A stretch of DNA of 64,000 bases from Acidimicrobiales bacterium (GCA_040219515.1 JAVJSI010000005.1:1-64000); one strand, 5' to 3'. Positions 35,669 to 46,901 are shown, numbered from the stretch's first letter. Notes: generated by a model from the letters alone, not told the origin. Numbers and translations are program-made.

Positions 35669-36748
35669 TCAGTCGAGCAGGTCGAGCGCGTCGTGGTCGA
35701 CGATCTGGGCGGCCGACCGCTCGGCCATCGCCATGAACATGTGGTCGCCCCGGTCGGTCTGGCCGACCGCGATCGATCCCAGCATGGTGATGAACGGACC
35801 CTGGAACGTGCCGTGCCGGTACATCGAGAGCACGTCGTCGGCGGCCAGATCGATGCCGAGGGCGGCCATCGCCGTGCGATAGCGCTCGAGTGCCTCGGGT
35901 TCGTGGCGACGCCGGTCCTCCGGCGGCGCCGAGTTGCCGAGGAGGTAGGCCACATCGCGCAGCCCGCACCCGAGGCCGAGGGTCTGCCAATCGACCGCGC
36001 TCACCGCCGCGCCGCCGAACGCGGTCGCGAACATCAGATTGTCGAGTCGGTAGTCGCCGTGGACGAGGGTGTGGGTGGTGGGTTCCCGCTCGATCCACGC
36101 CGCTGATCGGGCGCCGTAGGCCTCGTAGACGGTGCGGGCCCGGTCGCTGAGCCGGTCGCGATAGCGCTCGATGAACATGGGAGTCACGAGTTCGACGAAG
36201 GCCACCGCATCGCCGCCGCTCGCCTGGAGCCAATCGATGTCGGTCAGGGTGGGGTCGCCCCATCGCGGCGCGTGCAGACCCGCCAGATTCTCGACCGCGA
36301 GCATGATCTGCTCGTCGGTGGCGCCGGTGATCTGGTCGCCCTGCTTGGCCGGAGCGAGATCCTCGAGCACGAGGGTGAACGACGTCGAGTCGTCGGTGAC
36401 CGCGCCGTAGAGACAGTGCGGCACGACGATCGAGAGATCGGCGGCGAGGTCGGTGTAGAAGCGGACCTCGTTGCGGTAGCCGCCGGCGCCTCCCGCGGCG
36501 CGGCTCTCCTCGGCCGGAGAGGGGAACTTGACGACCACCGAGCCGGGTGCGTCGCCCTGGTCTCCGGCGAACGTGAACCGGTACCGCTCGTTGTGGGCCA
36601 TCTGTCCGGTGCCCACCGCCTCGCGGTGAATCGACGCGATGGTGGCGGTGTGTCCGGCCCGGGCCAGCACTCGGCCGAGCCAGTGCGCCGTGACCTCGGC
36701 CGGGTCGTCGATGATCGCGGGGCTGAGCGGGTGTTCGGGACCGGTCAT
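35669..36748 (-). CDS. APH-like phosphotransferase
   Basis: This 359-residue kinase-like protein has the catalytic loop TLVHGDYRLDNLMFATAFG and the metal-binding DWQTLGLGCGLRDVAYLLGNS. The N-terminal ATP lobe contains VVVKFPSPAEESR. This is the aminoglycoside phosphotransferase/choline kinase superfamily. In actinobacteria such genes usually phosphorylate an unknown small metabolite rather than antibiotics. It lies 10 bases after the alpha/beta hydrolase gene in the same direction, so they are probably co-transcribed. Confidence 0.8.
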   Translation of the reverse strand: MTGPEHPLSPAIIDDPAEVTAHWLGRVLARAGHTATIASIHREAVGTGQMAHNERYRFTFAGDQGDAPGSVVVKFPSPAEESRAAGGAGGYRNEVRFYTDLAADLSIVVPHCLYGAVTDDSTSFTLVLEDLAPAKQGDQITGATDEQIMLAVENLAGLHAPRWGDPTLTDIDWLQASGGDAVAFVELVTPMFIERYRDRLSDRARTVYEAYGARSAAWIEREPTTHTLVHGDYRLDNLMFATAFGGAAVSAVDWQTLGLGCGLRDVAYLLGNSAPPEDRRRHEPEALERYRTAMAALGIDLAADDVLSMYRHGTFQGPFITMLGSIAVGQTDRGDHMFMAMAERSAAQIVDHDALDLLD

Positions 36749-36758
36749 GACGTCGACC

Positions 36759-37631
36759 TCAGGCTCGACGGATGTTGCGGATGATCGCGTCGACGATCTC
36801 GGGCCAGCGAGGCACCGGAAGGTCGTGGCCCATGTCGCCGAACATCAGCAGCCGGGACCCGGGAATCGCCTTGGCGGTGGCGATGCCGCCGCTGGGTTTG
36901 ACCAGCGGATCGGCCAGCCCGTGGATCACGAGCGCCGGCACTCTCACCTGCCGGAGTCGGGCGGTGCGATCGGGACTGGCGCCGATCGCCGCGGTCTGTC
37001 GAGCGACGCCGGCAGGGACGAAACCCCGGGCCAGCGACTCGGCAGCCTGCTTGCGATGCTCCTCTTCGTCGAAGTGTTCACCGGAGATGGCCGAGAACGT
37101 GAACACCGAGGAGTCGACGAAGTTCTCGATCGTCGGCTCGGGGCGCCGGATGAACTGGCGGATCAACGACATCGCGATGCCGCCGTGCTTGCGGTCGCCC
37201 GTGTTCGACATGATCGAGCAGATGCTCTTCACCTTCGACGGATGGTTGATCGCCATCGCCTGGGTGATCATCCCGCCCATCGAGACACCCACGACGTGGG
37301 CGGCGTCGATCCCGAGCGCTTCGAGCAGCGCGGCCCCGTCGGCGGCCATGTCCTCGACCGTGTAGCCGGCGCCGCTCAGTGGTCGCCGGGTGATCATCGA
37401 GGCGATCGTCCGACGCTGTGAGGGCGGCTCCCAGTCGGTGTGGGTCGAAAGGCCGATGTCGCGATTGTCGAAGCGGATCGCCTGGTAACCCTCGGCCACG
37501 AAGAGATCGACGAACTCCTCGCGGAAGTCGATCAGCTGACCGCCGAGGCCCATGACGAACAGGATCGGTTCGCCCTCGCCCCGGATGTCGTACTCGAGGG
37601 TCATTCCGGTGGAAACGTCGATGCTCGCCAT
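36759..37631 (-). CDS. Alpha/beta hydrolase
   Basis: This 290-residue protein has the nucleophile elbow GVSMGGMI (Ser117 region) in VVGVSMGGMITQAMA, the strand FVMGLGGQLIDF as oxyanion hole region and the late His in GDMGHDLPVPRW. The Asp is likely in VIHGLADPLVKPSGG. Relatives include epoxide hydrolases, dehalogenases and carboxyl esterases. The N-terminal motif GEGEPILFVMG is generic. The substrate is unknown. It lies between the acetoacetyl-CoA ligase gene and the phosphotransferase gene. Confidence 0.85.
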   Translation of the reverse strand: MASIDVSTGMTLEYDIRGEGEPILFVMGLGGQLIDFREEFVDLFVAEGYQAIRFDNRDIGLSTHTDWEPPSQRRTIASMITRRPLSGAGYTVEDMAADGAALLEALGIDAAHVVGVSMGGMITQAMAINHPSKVKSICSIMSNTGDRKHGGIAMSLIRQFIRRPEPTIENFVDSSVFTFSAISGEHFDEEEHRKQAAESLARGFVPAGVARQTAAIGASPDRTARLRQVRVPALVIHGLADPLVKPSGGIATAKAIPGSRLLMFGDMGHDLPVPRWPEIVDAIIRNIRRA

Positions 37632-37673
37632 CCGGGCAGCGTAGAGCGACGGCGACCCGTCGCGCGGCGTGTC

Positions 37674-39609
<1,936 letters not shown>

Positions 39610-39617
<8 letters not shown>

Positions 39618-40614
39618 TGGCGTGGCGCGCGAGCTTCTCGACGAAGTCGCCGAAGATGTCGTTGCGACGGGCCCGGTAGGCCTCGTGCATCCACCCGCCG
39701 GTCGGTTCCCAGGTGTGGCGATCGGTGACCCGGGCCCTGGTCGTTTCGTGGGTCGGTGCCCAGTCGGGGTCGAGCAGCCAGGCGATGGCGATGATGTCCC
39801 AGATCACCCAGCTGCGGCCCGGCCTGGTGACGTCGGCATCGATCGGGTTGTCGACATAGATCTGATACAGGAGGTCGCCCAGGGGACCGGCGCCCCTCAC
39901 CCACGTCTCGACATCGGGCAGCGAGAGTCCGAGCACTTCGGCCACGTGGTAGCCGGGCTGGTAGAGCAGCGGCGCGGCCGACTCGAACAGCACGTTCGTG
40001 GCGAATCGATCCTGGACCAGGTTGAAGCTGTCGTCCGCGTGGGGCGCGGCCGAGGGGTAGCCGGCCAGGAAGACGAGCACCACCTTCTCGGCGATCGTCG
40101 GGTCGATCAGCAACGAGGCCGCGACGTTGGTGGGCGCACCGATGATCGGGACGTAGAGCGGTCCGTCATTCCCATGGGCGAGGGCGATCAGGTTGTGGGC
40201 GGCGTCACTCTCGACGATGTCGTCGGGGGCCGTCATGAAGCGGTCGCTCCCCGCGAACACCGGGGGTGGTGCCGGGAGATCCATCACCGCGAGGAGGCGG
40301 TGGATCTCGTCGCGAGATGCCCGTTCGCCATCAGCGGGGGATCGCTGCGACCGCATTCGGGCGCGACGTTCGGGACCGACGTGGGAGGCGAGCGCCTCCA
40401 TCGGGGTCCGGTCGCCGCCGCGTCGCTCGGCCGCCGCGTCGATCGCCTCGAAGTAGTGGCCGTGGCAGAACGGGGCGGCGTGGACAGCCTCGACGTGTAG
40501 CTGCTCGGGCGACAGCAGCGCCCACGCCAGCGCGAACTGATCGTCGATCTCGTTCGCCGTGTCAGTGTCGATCACGACCCGAAGAGGGCCCTCGGCGCGG
40601 GGCGGCAACGTCAT
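39610..40614 (-). CDS. Inosine-uridine-type nucleoside hydrolase
   Basis: This 334-residue enzyme opens VVIDTDTANEIDDQFALAWAL, the calcium-binding DTDxxNEIDDQ motif of nucleoside hydrolases. Such enzymes cleave the N-glycosidic bond of ribonucleosides to ribose and base. Downstream, PLYVPIIGAPTNVAASLLIDP and DIIAIAWLLDPDWAP supply the second metal and substrate loops. The base preference cannot be read. It overlaps the acetoacetyl-CoA ligase gene by 8 bases, suggesting a shared transcript. Confidence 0.9.
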
Positions 40615-40682
40615 CGATCGCCACGGTAGTCCCCGGCTTTCGTCGACGACACCGCGACGATCGACGCGCGGTCAGCGGTCGC

Positions 40683-41000
40683 TCAGACGGCAGCCGCGGT
40701 TGCCTCGACCATGATCGGGACCGGGTGTTCCGCTTGCGGTCGAGCGGCGTGTCGCCGCTCGACGTCGATCTCGTGGAAGCCGTTCCCGAAGATCGCGCCG
40801 CCCAACGGACACATCCAGAAGCCGAACATGGCCCCGACGCCGGCGGCGACGCCCCAGCCGCCCTCGGGATCGGCGACATGCATGAGCACCGACACCGACA
40901 CGGCGATGATCACCGCCGAGACCAGCGTCGCAACGACGAAACGATGCATTCGAAGTCGATCGTCGTCCTCGAGCAACGGGGTGGAGAAATCATCGGTCAT
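40683..41000 (-). CDS. Small two-helix membrane protein
   Basis: The ATG at 41000 follows a consensus ribosome site (AAGGAGG, 5 bases away) and gives 105 residues. Two hydrophobic segments (about 21-41 and 49-74) flank an HVADPEGGWG loop. The second helix ends with the conserved-looking CPLGGAIFGNGFHEIDVER. Cytoplasmic ends are charged. I do not recognise the family. The strong translation signal makes it a confident small gene. It stands between the ABC-F gene and the nucleoside hydrolase gene in the same direction. Confidence 0.7.
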   Translation of the reverse strand: MTDDFSTPLLEDDDRLRMHRFVVATLVSAVIIAVSVSVLMHVADPEGGWGVAAGVGAMFGFWMCPLGGAIFGNGFHEIDVERRHAARPQAEHPVPIMVEATAAAV

Positions 41001-41058
41001 GGGCCCTCCTTCGGTCCACCACCGATCGTGGAGCACAGGCCCGCCCGGGGGTAGGGAC

Positions 41059-42987
41059 CTAGGTCCCGGTTCCCTCGAGCTCCTCGGCCGCCGCCGTCCA
41101 CGCCTCGACCAGCTCGGCTGCCCGGGTCTGCATCCGCTCGTGCTCCTCGGCGAGACGGTGCACCTCCTCGGGCCTGTCGTAGATGTCGGGATCGGCCAGC
41201 TGCGAGTGCAGCTCGGCCACCCGGGCCTCGGTCTTCTCGAGGTCGCGCTCCAGCTTGTTGACCCGCTTGCGAAGCCCGGGATCCTGTCTGGTCCCTGCAT
41301 TCGGCGTCGGCTCGGTTCGGCGTGCGGGCTGGCTCAGGCCCTTCTTGCCCGCTCCTGTGCCGCTCAGGCCCTTGCCGCTGTTCACCTTGCTGGCGTCGGG
41401 CGGGGTGAGGACCTCGTCGGGAACGCCCGGGTGCCAGGTGGCGGTGCCGTCGCGGACCTCGATCAGCGCATCGGCCACGTTGCGAATCAGATGGCGATCG
41501 TGGGTCACGAGCAGGACCGTGCCGGGATACGCGGTCAGCGCATCCTCGAGCACGTCGCAGCTGGGAAGGTCGAGATGGTTGGTGGGCTCGTCGAGCACCA
41601 GCAGATTGACCGGCTCGATCATCGTGCGGGCCAGGGCCAGCCGGGTGCGTTCCCCGCCGGAGAGATCGCTGATGCGGCGATCGGCAGCGTCGCCGGGGAA
41701 CCCGAACGAGCCGAGCACGGTGCGCAGGTTGCGCTTGCCGGGATCGATCCCGCCGGAGAACGCCTCGATCACCGTCTTGTCGAGATCGAGCTCGTCGGCC
41801 TGGTGCTGATGGAAGGTGGCCACCGACACGTTGTTGCCCAGCTCGGCCGACCCGCCGCTCGCCTCGAGCTCGCCCAGTATGAGCTTGAGCAGGGTGGTCT
41901 TGCCGCCCCCGTTGGGGCCGACGAGCGCGACGGTGTCGCCCCGTTCGATGGCCATCGACACGTTCGAGACGATCGGCACGCCGGTCTCGTAGCCGACCGT
42001 CGCGTCGTGGAACTCGGCCACCGTGCGGGAGGACCGCGGTGGTTCCGGGAAGGCGAACCGGGCGACGAGCTCCTTGCGGGTCGGCACCTCGATCTTCTCG
42101 AGCTTCTCGAGGGTCTTGATACGGCTCTGTACCTGCCGGGCCTTGGTCGCCTTGTAGCGGAACCGGTCGACGAACTGCTCGACCTTGGCGATCTGGCGAG
42201 CCTGACGCGCCGCCGCGGCCTCGATGCGTTGCAGCCGCTCCTCGCGCTGCACCACGAACTCGGCGAACCCGCCGACGTATTCGAGCGCAGTGCCTTCGGC
42301 GAGCTCGACCACCCGGTCGGCGACGGCATCGATGAAGTCGCGATCGTGACTCACGAAGAGCAGCGCGCCCGACCAGTTGGCGAGCTGCTGCTCGAGCCAG
42401 GCGACCGAGTCGACGTCGAGATGGTTGGTCGGCTCGTCGAGGATCAGGACGTCGGGCTTGGCCAGCAGCAGCCGGCCCAGGGCGACGCGCATCCGCCAGC
42501 CACCCGACAGCTCGCGCACCGGTCGGTTGACGGCGGCGTCCTTGAATCCGAGGCCGGCGAGCACCTTGTGGGCGTCGGCTTCGAGTGCGTAGCCGCCCAT
42601 GGCCTCGAAGCGGCCCTGGGTCTCGCCGTATTCCTCCAGGACCTGATCCTGGTCGGCGTCGGGGTCGCCCATCAGGGTCTCGAGTTCGCGCAGGCGGTCC
42701 GACAGTGCGGTGAGCTCGCCGGCCCCGGCGAGCACTTCCTCCATCACGGTGCCGGTGGCGGTGTCGACCAGATCCTGTGGGAGGTAGCCGAGCACCATGT
42801 CGCGCGGTCGGGTGATGGACCCGGTGTCGGGTTCGGCGTCGCCGACGAGGATCTCGATCAGCGAGGTCTTGCCGGTGCCGTTGCCACCGACGAGGGCGAT
42901 GCGGCGACCCGCGCTGAGCTGGAGGGTGACATCGTCGAAGAGCGTCCGGGGTCCGTAGGAGCGCGAGATGGCGCTGGCGGTCAACAC
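41059..42987 (-). CDS. ABC-F ribosome-associated ATPase
   Basis: This 642-residue soluble protein has two ABC domains. The first P-loop is GGNGTGKTSL with signature LSGGWRMRVALGRLLLAKPDVLILDEPTNHLD. The second P-loop is GPNGGGKTTLLKL with signature LSGGERTRLALARTM. A linker of about 80 residues lies between them, and a coiled-coil tail closes it (about 590-640, ELHSQLADPD). That is the ABC-F plan of proteins that act on the ribosome (EttA/Uup/Vga types), with no membrane domain. The start is GTG or the next TTG. It lies 6 bases after surE. Confidence 0.9.
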   Translation of the reverse strand: MLTASAISRSYGPRTLFDDVTLQLSAGRRIALVGGNGTGKTSLIEILVGDAEPDTGSITRPRDMVLGYLPQDLVDTATGTVMEEVLAGAGELTALSDRLRELETLMGDPDADQDQVLEEYGETQGRFEAMGGYALEADAHKVLAGLGFKDAAVNRPVRELSGGWRMRVALGRLLLAKPDVLILDEPTNHLDVDSVAWLEQQLANWSGALLFVSHDRDFIDAVADRVVELAEGTALEYVGGFAEFVVQREERLQRIEAAAARQARQIAKVEQFVDRFRYKATKARQVQSRIKTLEKLEKIEVPTRKELVARFAFPEPPRSSRTVAEFHDATVGYETGVPIVSNVSMAIERGDTVALVGPNGGGKTTLLKLILGELEASGGSAELGNNVSVATFHQHQADELDLDKTVIEAFSGGIDPGKRNLRTVLGSFGFPGDAADRRISDLSGGERTRLALARTMIEPVNLLVLDEPTNHLDLPSCDVLEDALTAYPGTVLLVTHDRHLIRNVADALIEVRDGTATWHPGVPDEVLTPPDASKVNSGKGLSGTGAGKKGLSQPARRTEPTPNAGTRQDPGLRKRVNKLERDLEKTEARVAELHSQLADPDIYDRPEEVHRLAEEHERMQTRAAELVEAWTAAAEELEGTGT

Positions 42988-42993
42988 TTCGGG

Positions 42994-43821
42994 TCAGCCG
43001 AAGAAGGTGTCGAGCGCGCCCTCGGCCGGGCCTGCGATCCCGGCATCGGGTTCGACCGCTTCGAGCATGCCGAGCCAGGAGATCGAGGCGTAGCCCTTCG
43101 TGACCGCGCCGGTGTCGGTGTTCTCCGTGGAGGTCGCGTCGAACACGTCGCCCCACGACATCTCGACATGGAATGTGCCCTCGTGGCCGGGCTTGGCGAC
43201 GAGGTCGGCGGTGGCCAGCGAACGGGGTGGGCCCATGGCGATCGAGGTGCGCCGCCACCCTTCCATCTCGGCGGCGGGACGGTTGGGCACGTTGAGGTTG
43301 ACGACGACCGGCTGAGTGGGGAGGTTGCCGAGGAGTTGTTCGACCACGACGGCGGCGACGTCGGCCGCGCCCTGCCATTGCTGGTCGGCGAGGATCTCCT
43401 CCATCGCCTGACCCTCGATCGAGAAGTCGGCAGCCTGGCTGACGGCGACGGCACTGAGACCGCCGTTGCGAGCGGTGAGGCAGGCGCCGACGGTGCCGGA
43501 GTGGTAGACGGCACGTCCGACGTTGGCGCCGGGGTTGATGCCCGAGACGACCAGATCGATGTCGCCGAATGCACCGAGACGAGCGAACATGGCGCACAGC
43601 GCCGGGGGCCCGGTGACGGCCCACGCCTCGTCGATGCCCTCGATCTGTGTGCGGTGCACCTCGGGCTTCATCAGCCACACCGAGCCGATCGCTGCGCCGT
43701 ACCCGGAGTACTCCTCGTCGGGCGCGGCGATCACGACGTCGCCCAAGGGCTTCATCGCCCGGGCCAGTACGTGGAGGCCGACCGAGTCGATGCCATCGTC
43801 GTTCGTCACCAGAATTCTCAC
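42994..43821 (-). CDS. surE: 5'/3'-nucleotidase SurE
   Basis: This 275-residue enzyme opens MRILVTNDDGI, with metal ligands Asp8 and Asp9. Ser39 sits in DEEYSGYG and Asn96 in VVSGINPGANVG, completing the SurE metal site, and YHSGTVGACLTARNG follows. SurE removes phosphate from nucleoside 5'- or 3'-monophosphates. The upstream divergent gene is the response regulator, so the promoter lies in the 150-base gap. It precedes the ABC-F gene by 6 bases. Confidence 0.9.
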   Translation of the reverse strand: MRILVTNDDGIDSVGLHVLARAMKPLGDVVIAAPDEEYSGYGAAIGSVWLMKPEVHRTQIEGIDEAWAVTGPPALCAMFARLGAFGDIDLVVSGINPGANVGRAVYHSGTVGACLTARNGGLSAVAVSQAADFSIEGQAMEEILADQQWQGAADVAAVVVEQLLGNLPTQPVVVNLNVPNRPAAEMEGWRRTSIAMGPPRSLATADLVAKPGHEGTFHVEMSWGDVFDATSTENTDTGAVTKGYASISWLGMLEAVEPDAGIAGPAEGALDTFFG

Positions 43822-43933
43822 CCGTTGACCCTATCGGCGGGCCATGGCGGCCCGATGACGAACGGGTGGCCGGGAGGAAAACGGCGCCTGCCCTTTCGGC
43901 GCCGGGTGCCCTGCCGGACTCGCGGTCGATCGG

Positions 43934-43953
43934 TCTCTCACCGTTCTCTCACC
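43934..43953 (+). promoter_or_regulatory. Candidate response-regulator direct repeat (TCTCTCACC twice)
   Basis: The nonamer TCTCTCACC occurs twice, starting at 43934 and 43945, an exact 11-base step. That is one helical turn, the spacing used by OmpR/PhoB-type dimers on direct repeats. It sits 3-21 bases upstream of the ATG at 43957 and thus just ahead of the response-regulator gene, suggesting autoregulation. A related TCTGAC/TCTTAC pair with the same spacing lies upstream of the secreted-protein gene at 46170-46841. Confidence 0.5.
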
Positions 43954-43974
43954 TGCATGTGCGACGCTGGTCCG

Positions 43975-44655
43975 GTGGCCACCATCCTGATCGCCGAAGA
44001 CGATCGCCGAGTACGCGAGAGCCTCGATCGTGCGCTGCAGTTGGAGGGCTACGAGGTCATGACGGCGAACGACGGCGCCCGGGCGCTCGAACTGCACGCC
44101 GACGCCCACGCCGACCTGCTGCTGCTCGATGTCTCGATGCCGAACGTCGACGGTCTCACCGTGTGCCGCACGATCCGCTCGAAGGGCGACGACACCCCCA
44201 TCCTGATGCTGACCGCGCGACACGAGATCGACGATCGTGTGGCCGGTCTCGACGCCGGTGCCGACGACTATCTCGTGAAGCCGTTCGCCCTCGAGGAGCT
44301 GCTCGCCCGTGTCCGTGCCCGCCTGCGGTCGAGTGTGGTGGTCGACGACGGCACGCTCGTGCTCGGTGACCTGGTGATGGACCTCGACGGTCGTAGGGTC
44401 GATCGCGACGGCAAGGTGCTCGATCTGAGTCGCACCGAGTTCGATCTGCTCGAGGTGTTGGTGCGCAATGCCGGAGTGGTCCTCGGGCGCGACGTGCTCT
44501 ACGAGCGGGTGTGGGGTGGGGAGCTCGACATCGAGTCCAAGACCCTCGATGTCTACGTGGGGTATCTGCGCAAGAAGTCGGAGGTCGACGGGGCGGCCCG
44601 TCTCGTCCACACCGTCCGCGGCGTGGGTTACGTCGCCCGTGAGGGCGAGCAATGA
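43975..44655 (+). CDS. OmpR-family response regulator, MprA-like
   Basis: The GTG at 43975 gives 226 residues. The receiver domain has Asp52 as phosphoacceptor (LLLLDVSMPNVDG), Thr80 and Lys102 (LVKPFALEELL). The winged-helix output domain ends with KTLDVYVGYLRKK and HTVRGVGYV. The block RESLDRALQLEGYEV and GLDAGADDYLVKPFALEELLARVRARLR closely resembles MprA of mycobacteria. An in-frame ATG at 43957 is an alternative start with six more residues. The stop overlaps a 10-codon mini-ORF that leads to the kinase gene. Confidence 0.9.
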   Translation: MATILIAEDDRRVRESLDRALQLEGYEVMTANDGARALELHADAHADLLLLDVSMPNVDGLTVCRTIRSKGDDTPILMLTARHEIDDRVAGLDAGADDYLVKPFALEELLARVRARLRSSVVVDDGTLVLGDLVMDLDGRRVDRDGKVLDLSRTEFDLLEVLVRNAGVVLGRDVLYERVWGGELDIESKTLDVYVGYLRKKSEVDGAARLVHTVRGVGYVAREGEQ

Positions 44656-44684
44656 GCACAGTCGCCCGTGAGGGCGGGCGGTGA
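44652..44684 (+). CDS. Ten-codon mini-ORF bridging regulator and kinase genes
   Basis: ATG at 44652 shares bases with the regulator stop (ATGA) and reads MSTVAREGGR, then TGA at 44682-44684, which overlaps the GTG start of the kinase gene (GTGA). It exists because of a local 29-base duplication: 44632-44650 and 44661-44679 differ at one base. It may keep ribosomes moving from regulator to kinase. Such a short peptide need not have a function of its own. Confidence 0.3.
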   Translation: MSTVAREGGR

Positions 44685-46069
44685 CGCTGCGGGTCCGGAT
44701 CGTCGCCGTGGTGACGGTGGTGGTCGCCGCAGTGGTCGTGGTGATCGGTGGGACGTTGTTGCGCAGCACCGAGGCGTCGTTGGTGGGCGAGATCGACTCG
44801 GATCTCGTGGGCCGGGCCCGGGCCTTCCACGACGAGCGAGCGTTGCCGTCGGACGCGGCCGCCGCCGATGTCGATCGCCTTCAGGACTTCGAGGGTTTCG
44901 GGACGCGGTTGCGGGGCGACCGCACGGATCCGTTCGGGCTGACGGTCGGCTTCGACGCCCTGGCTCGGGTCCTCGACAATTCGGGGACGGTGAGGTTCGT
45001 CCTCGACCAGGAGTTCGACGCAGCCACCGACGCCGCCCTCCTCGACCGTGCGGAGTCGGCGCCGGTCCTGTCGAACGGTTCGGATGATCAGGGGCGTGTC
45101 CGGGTCGTCACCACTGCGCTTCCTCGACGTGGTTTCGTGCAGCTCGCCCGACCGCTCGACGAGGTCGACTCGGTGCTCGACGCGTTCCGCCGACGAACTG
45201 CCGCGATCGGGTTGGCCGCGATCGTCGGTGCGGGGATCGTGGCGTGGTTCCTGGCCGGACGCACGGTCCGGCCGATCCGAGACCTGACCGAGGCGACCGA
45301 GTACGTCGCCGCCACCGGCGATCTCGAACGCGGTGTCGCGGTGACGGCCTCGGGCGACGAGGTCGGCCGGCTGTCGGTGAGTTTCACGTCGATGCTCGAT
45401 GCCCTCTCGGCCTCGCGGCGTCAGCAACGTCAACTGGTGATGGACGCCTCCCACGAGCTGCGGACACCACTGACGAGCCTGCGGACCAACGTGGACGTAC
45501 TGCGCCGAGGTCACCAGCTGTCGACCGACGATCGCGAGGCCGTGGTCGCCGATCTCGACGCTGAGCTGGGTGAACTGAGCGACATCGTGGCCGAGCTCGT
45601 CGATCTGGCGACCGACGTCCGAAGCGGCGAGGATCTCGCGCCGCTCACCTTGGCCGAGGTCGCGGAGCCGGTCGTCGAGCGAGCACGCCGGCGGACCGAT
45701 CGGACCATCGAGATCGACCTCGTCCGGTCGACGGTGCTCGAAGCCCGCCCCGAGGCGATCTCCCGGGCGATCCGGAACCTCGTCGACAACGCTGCGAAGT
45801 TCTCCCCGCCGGGCACGGCCATCCGGGTGGAGATCGACGGTGGACGGGTCGCGGTGCACGACCAGGGTCCCGGTGTCCCCGAAGCGGAACGGGATCGGAT
45901 CTTCGATCGGTTCCACCGGCTCGATTCGAACCGCTCGCAACCCGGTTCGGGGCTCGGCCTCGCCATCGTCCGCCAAGTCGCCGAGGCGCACGGTGGCACC
46001 GTGTTCGCCGGGTCGTCGAGCGACGGTGGCGCAGCGATCGGGTTCGCGGTCCCCACGATCGACGACTGA
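44681..46069 (+). CDS. HAMP-containing sensor histidine kinase, MprB/BaeS-like
   Basis: The GTG at 44681 gives 462 residues: a first membrane helix (about 5-27), an extracytoplasmic sensor of about 145 residues, a second helix (about 173-193) and HAMP (VRPIRDLTEATEYVAATGDLER). The dimerisation/phosphoacceptor box VMDASHELRTPLTSL contains His258. RNLVDNAAKFSPPG, HDQGPGVP and GSGLGLAIVRQ are the N, G1 and G2 boxes. It should phosphorylate the regulator encoded just upstream. Translation is probably coupled through the GTGA mini-ORF junction. Confidence 0.9.
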   Translation: MTLRVRIVAVVTVVVAAVVVVIGGTLLRSTEASLVGEIDSDLVGRARAFHDERALPSDAAAADVDRLQDFEGFGTRLRGDRTDPFGLTVGFDALARVLDNSGTVRFVLDQEFDAATDAALLDRAESAPVLSNGSDDQGRVRVVTTALPRRGFVQLARPLDEVDSVLDAFRRRTAAIGLAAIVGAGIVAWFLAGRTVRPIRDLTEATEYVAATGDLERGVAVTASGDEVGRLSVSFTSMLDALSASRRQQRQLVMDASHELRTPLTSLRTNVDVLRRGHQLSTDDREAVVADLDAELGELSDIVAELVDLATDVRSGEDLAPLTLAEVAEPVVERARRRTDRTIEIDLVRSTVLEARPEAISRAIRNLVDNAAKFSPPGTAIRVEIDGGRVAVHDQGPGVPEAERDRIFDRFHRLDSNRSQPGSGLGLAIVRQVAEAHGGTVFAGSSSDGGAAIGFAVPTIDD

Positions 46070-46103
46070 ATTCCGGCGCCGGTTCAACCCCGGGATCGAC
46101 GCG

Positions 46104-46136
46104 GCGGCGCCGGGGCCACGAGGGCCCCGGCGCCGC
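46104..46136. terminator. Strong bidirectional hairpin
   Basis: The 14-base arms GCGGCGCCGGGGCC and GGCCCCGGCGCCGC pair perfectly around a 5-base ACGAG loop. The hairpin sits between the converging kinase gene and secreted-protein gene, where a terminator is expected. The flanking sequence lacks a long T run, as is common in high-GC actinobacteria, so termination strength is not certain. Confidence 0.8.
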
Positions 46137-46169
46137 TGGGGGGAGGGTCAAGGATTCCTGGGTATCGGG

Positions 46170-46841
46170 TCAGGCGTCGGGGTCGGACTGATCGAGCGTG
46201 CCGTCCGCGGGGCCGCCGCGATGGCCGCGACGTCCCTGGAACTCGAGTTCGCCGTTGACCAGGTCGGTCGCCTTCTCCTCGGCATCGGCGAGGATCTCGT
46301 CGGCCCGCTCCTGCTCGATGCGGCCGTCTTCGAGACCCGTGGCGACGCGGGCCTCGGCGGCATCGACGAGCGCATCGAGCAGGTCCTGGGTGTCCACTCC
46401 CTGGGCGGCGGCGACGTCGGCGAGCGTCTGGCCGCTGACGAGCGCTTCGCGGAGCTCTGCCTGCTCGAGGTCGAGGATCTCCGCGATACCGGCGTCGCCC
46501 GCGAAGAACCCACGGCGGCCATGACCTCGCTCGCCGCGCTCGGGGGCGGCTGCGACGAGAGTCTCGACGACGGCGTCGAGCTGGGACTGGGTGAGCGTGC
46601 CGTCGTCGACGAGGCCCTGGAGGACGTCGGCGATGCGGTCGCCGGGCTCATGGTCGGCCGCCGCAGACGTGGTTTCCTCGGTGGTCGTCTCGTCGGTGCT
46701 CGGCTCGGTGTCGTCCTGGGCGCCGGCCAGGCCGGGAGCGAACAGGGTTGCGCCGGCGAGAGCACCGCCGAGTGTCGTTGCCACGGCGGCGGTGGCGAGG
46801 GTCTTTTTCTGGAGGGGGTTGTTGGGAACGGTCATTTTCAT
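46170..46841 (-). CDS. Secreted helical protein beside the two-component system
   Basis: The ATG at 46841, with AAGGA 5-6 bases upstream, gives 223 residues. KKTLATAAVATTLGGALAGATLFAPGLAGAQ is a signal peptide, with cleavage near AGA-Q. A Thr/Glu-rich linker follows (about 40-60), then three helical segments, each carrying a short loop (DGTLTQSQLDAVVETL, SGQTLADVAAAQG, EDGRIEQERADEIL). The repeated GTLTQxQLDAV-type units suggest a helical repeat. I do not recognise a family. An in-phase ATG at 46883 is possible but lies over the promoter region. It is convergent with the kinase gene. Confidence 0.7.
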   Translation of the reverse strand: MKMTVPNNPLQKKTLATAAVATTLGGALAGATLFAPGLAGAQDDTEPSTDETTTEETTSAAADHEPGDRIADVLQGLVDDGTLTQSQLDAVVETLVAAAPERGERGHGRRGFFAGDAGIAEILDLEQAELREALVSGQTLADVAAAQGVDTQDLLDALVDAAEARVATGLEDGRIEQERADEILADAEEKATDLVNGELEFQGRRGHRGGPADGTLDQSDPDA

Positions 46842-46901
46842 GGTCCTTCTGGGTTGGGTGGTGTGTCGGTGCCTCTCGGACACCCACCATGAAGGTGCCG
46901 G

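Noticed and set aside
40711-44655. A single 1314-codon plus-strand frame covering the ABC-F and surE region
   Set aside because: It is antisense to two clearly recognised genes, has low-complexity His/Gly/Asp/Leu-rich content and only its last 226 codons (the response regulator) read as protein.
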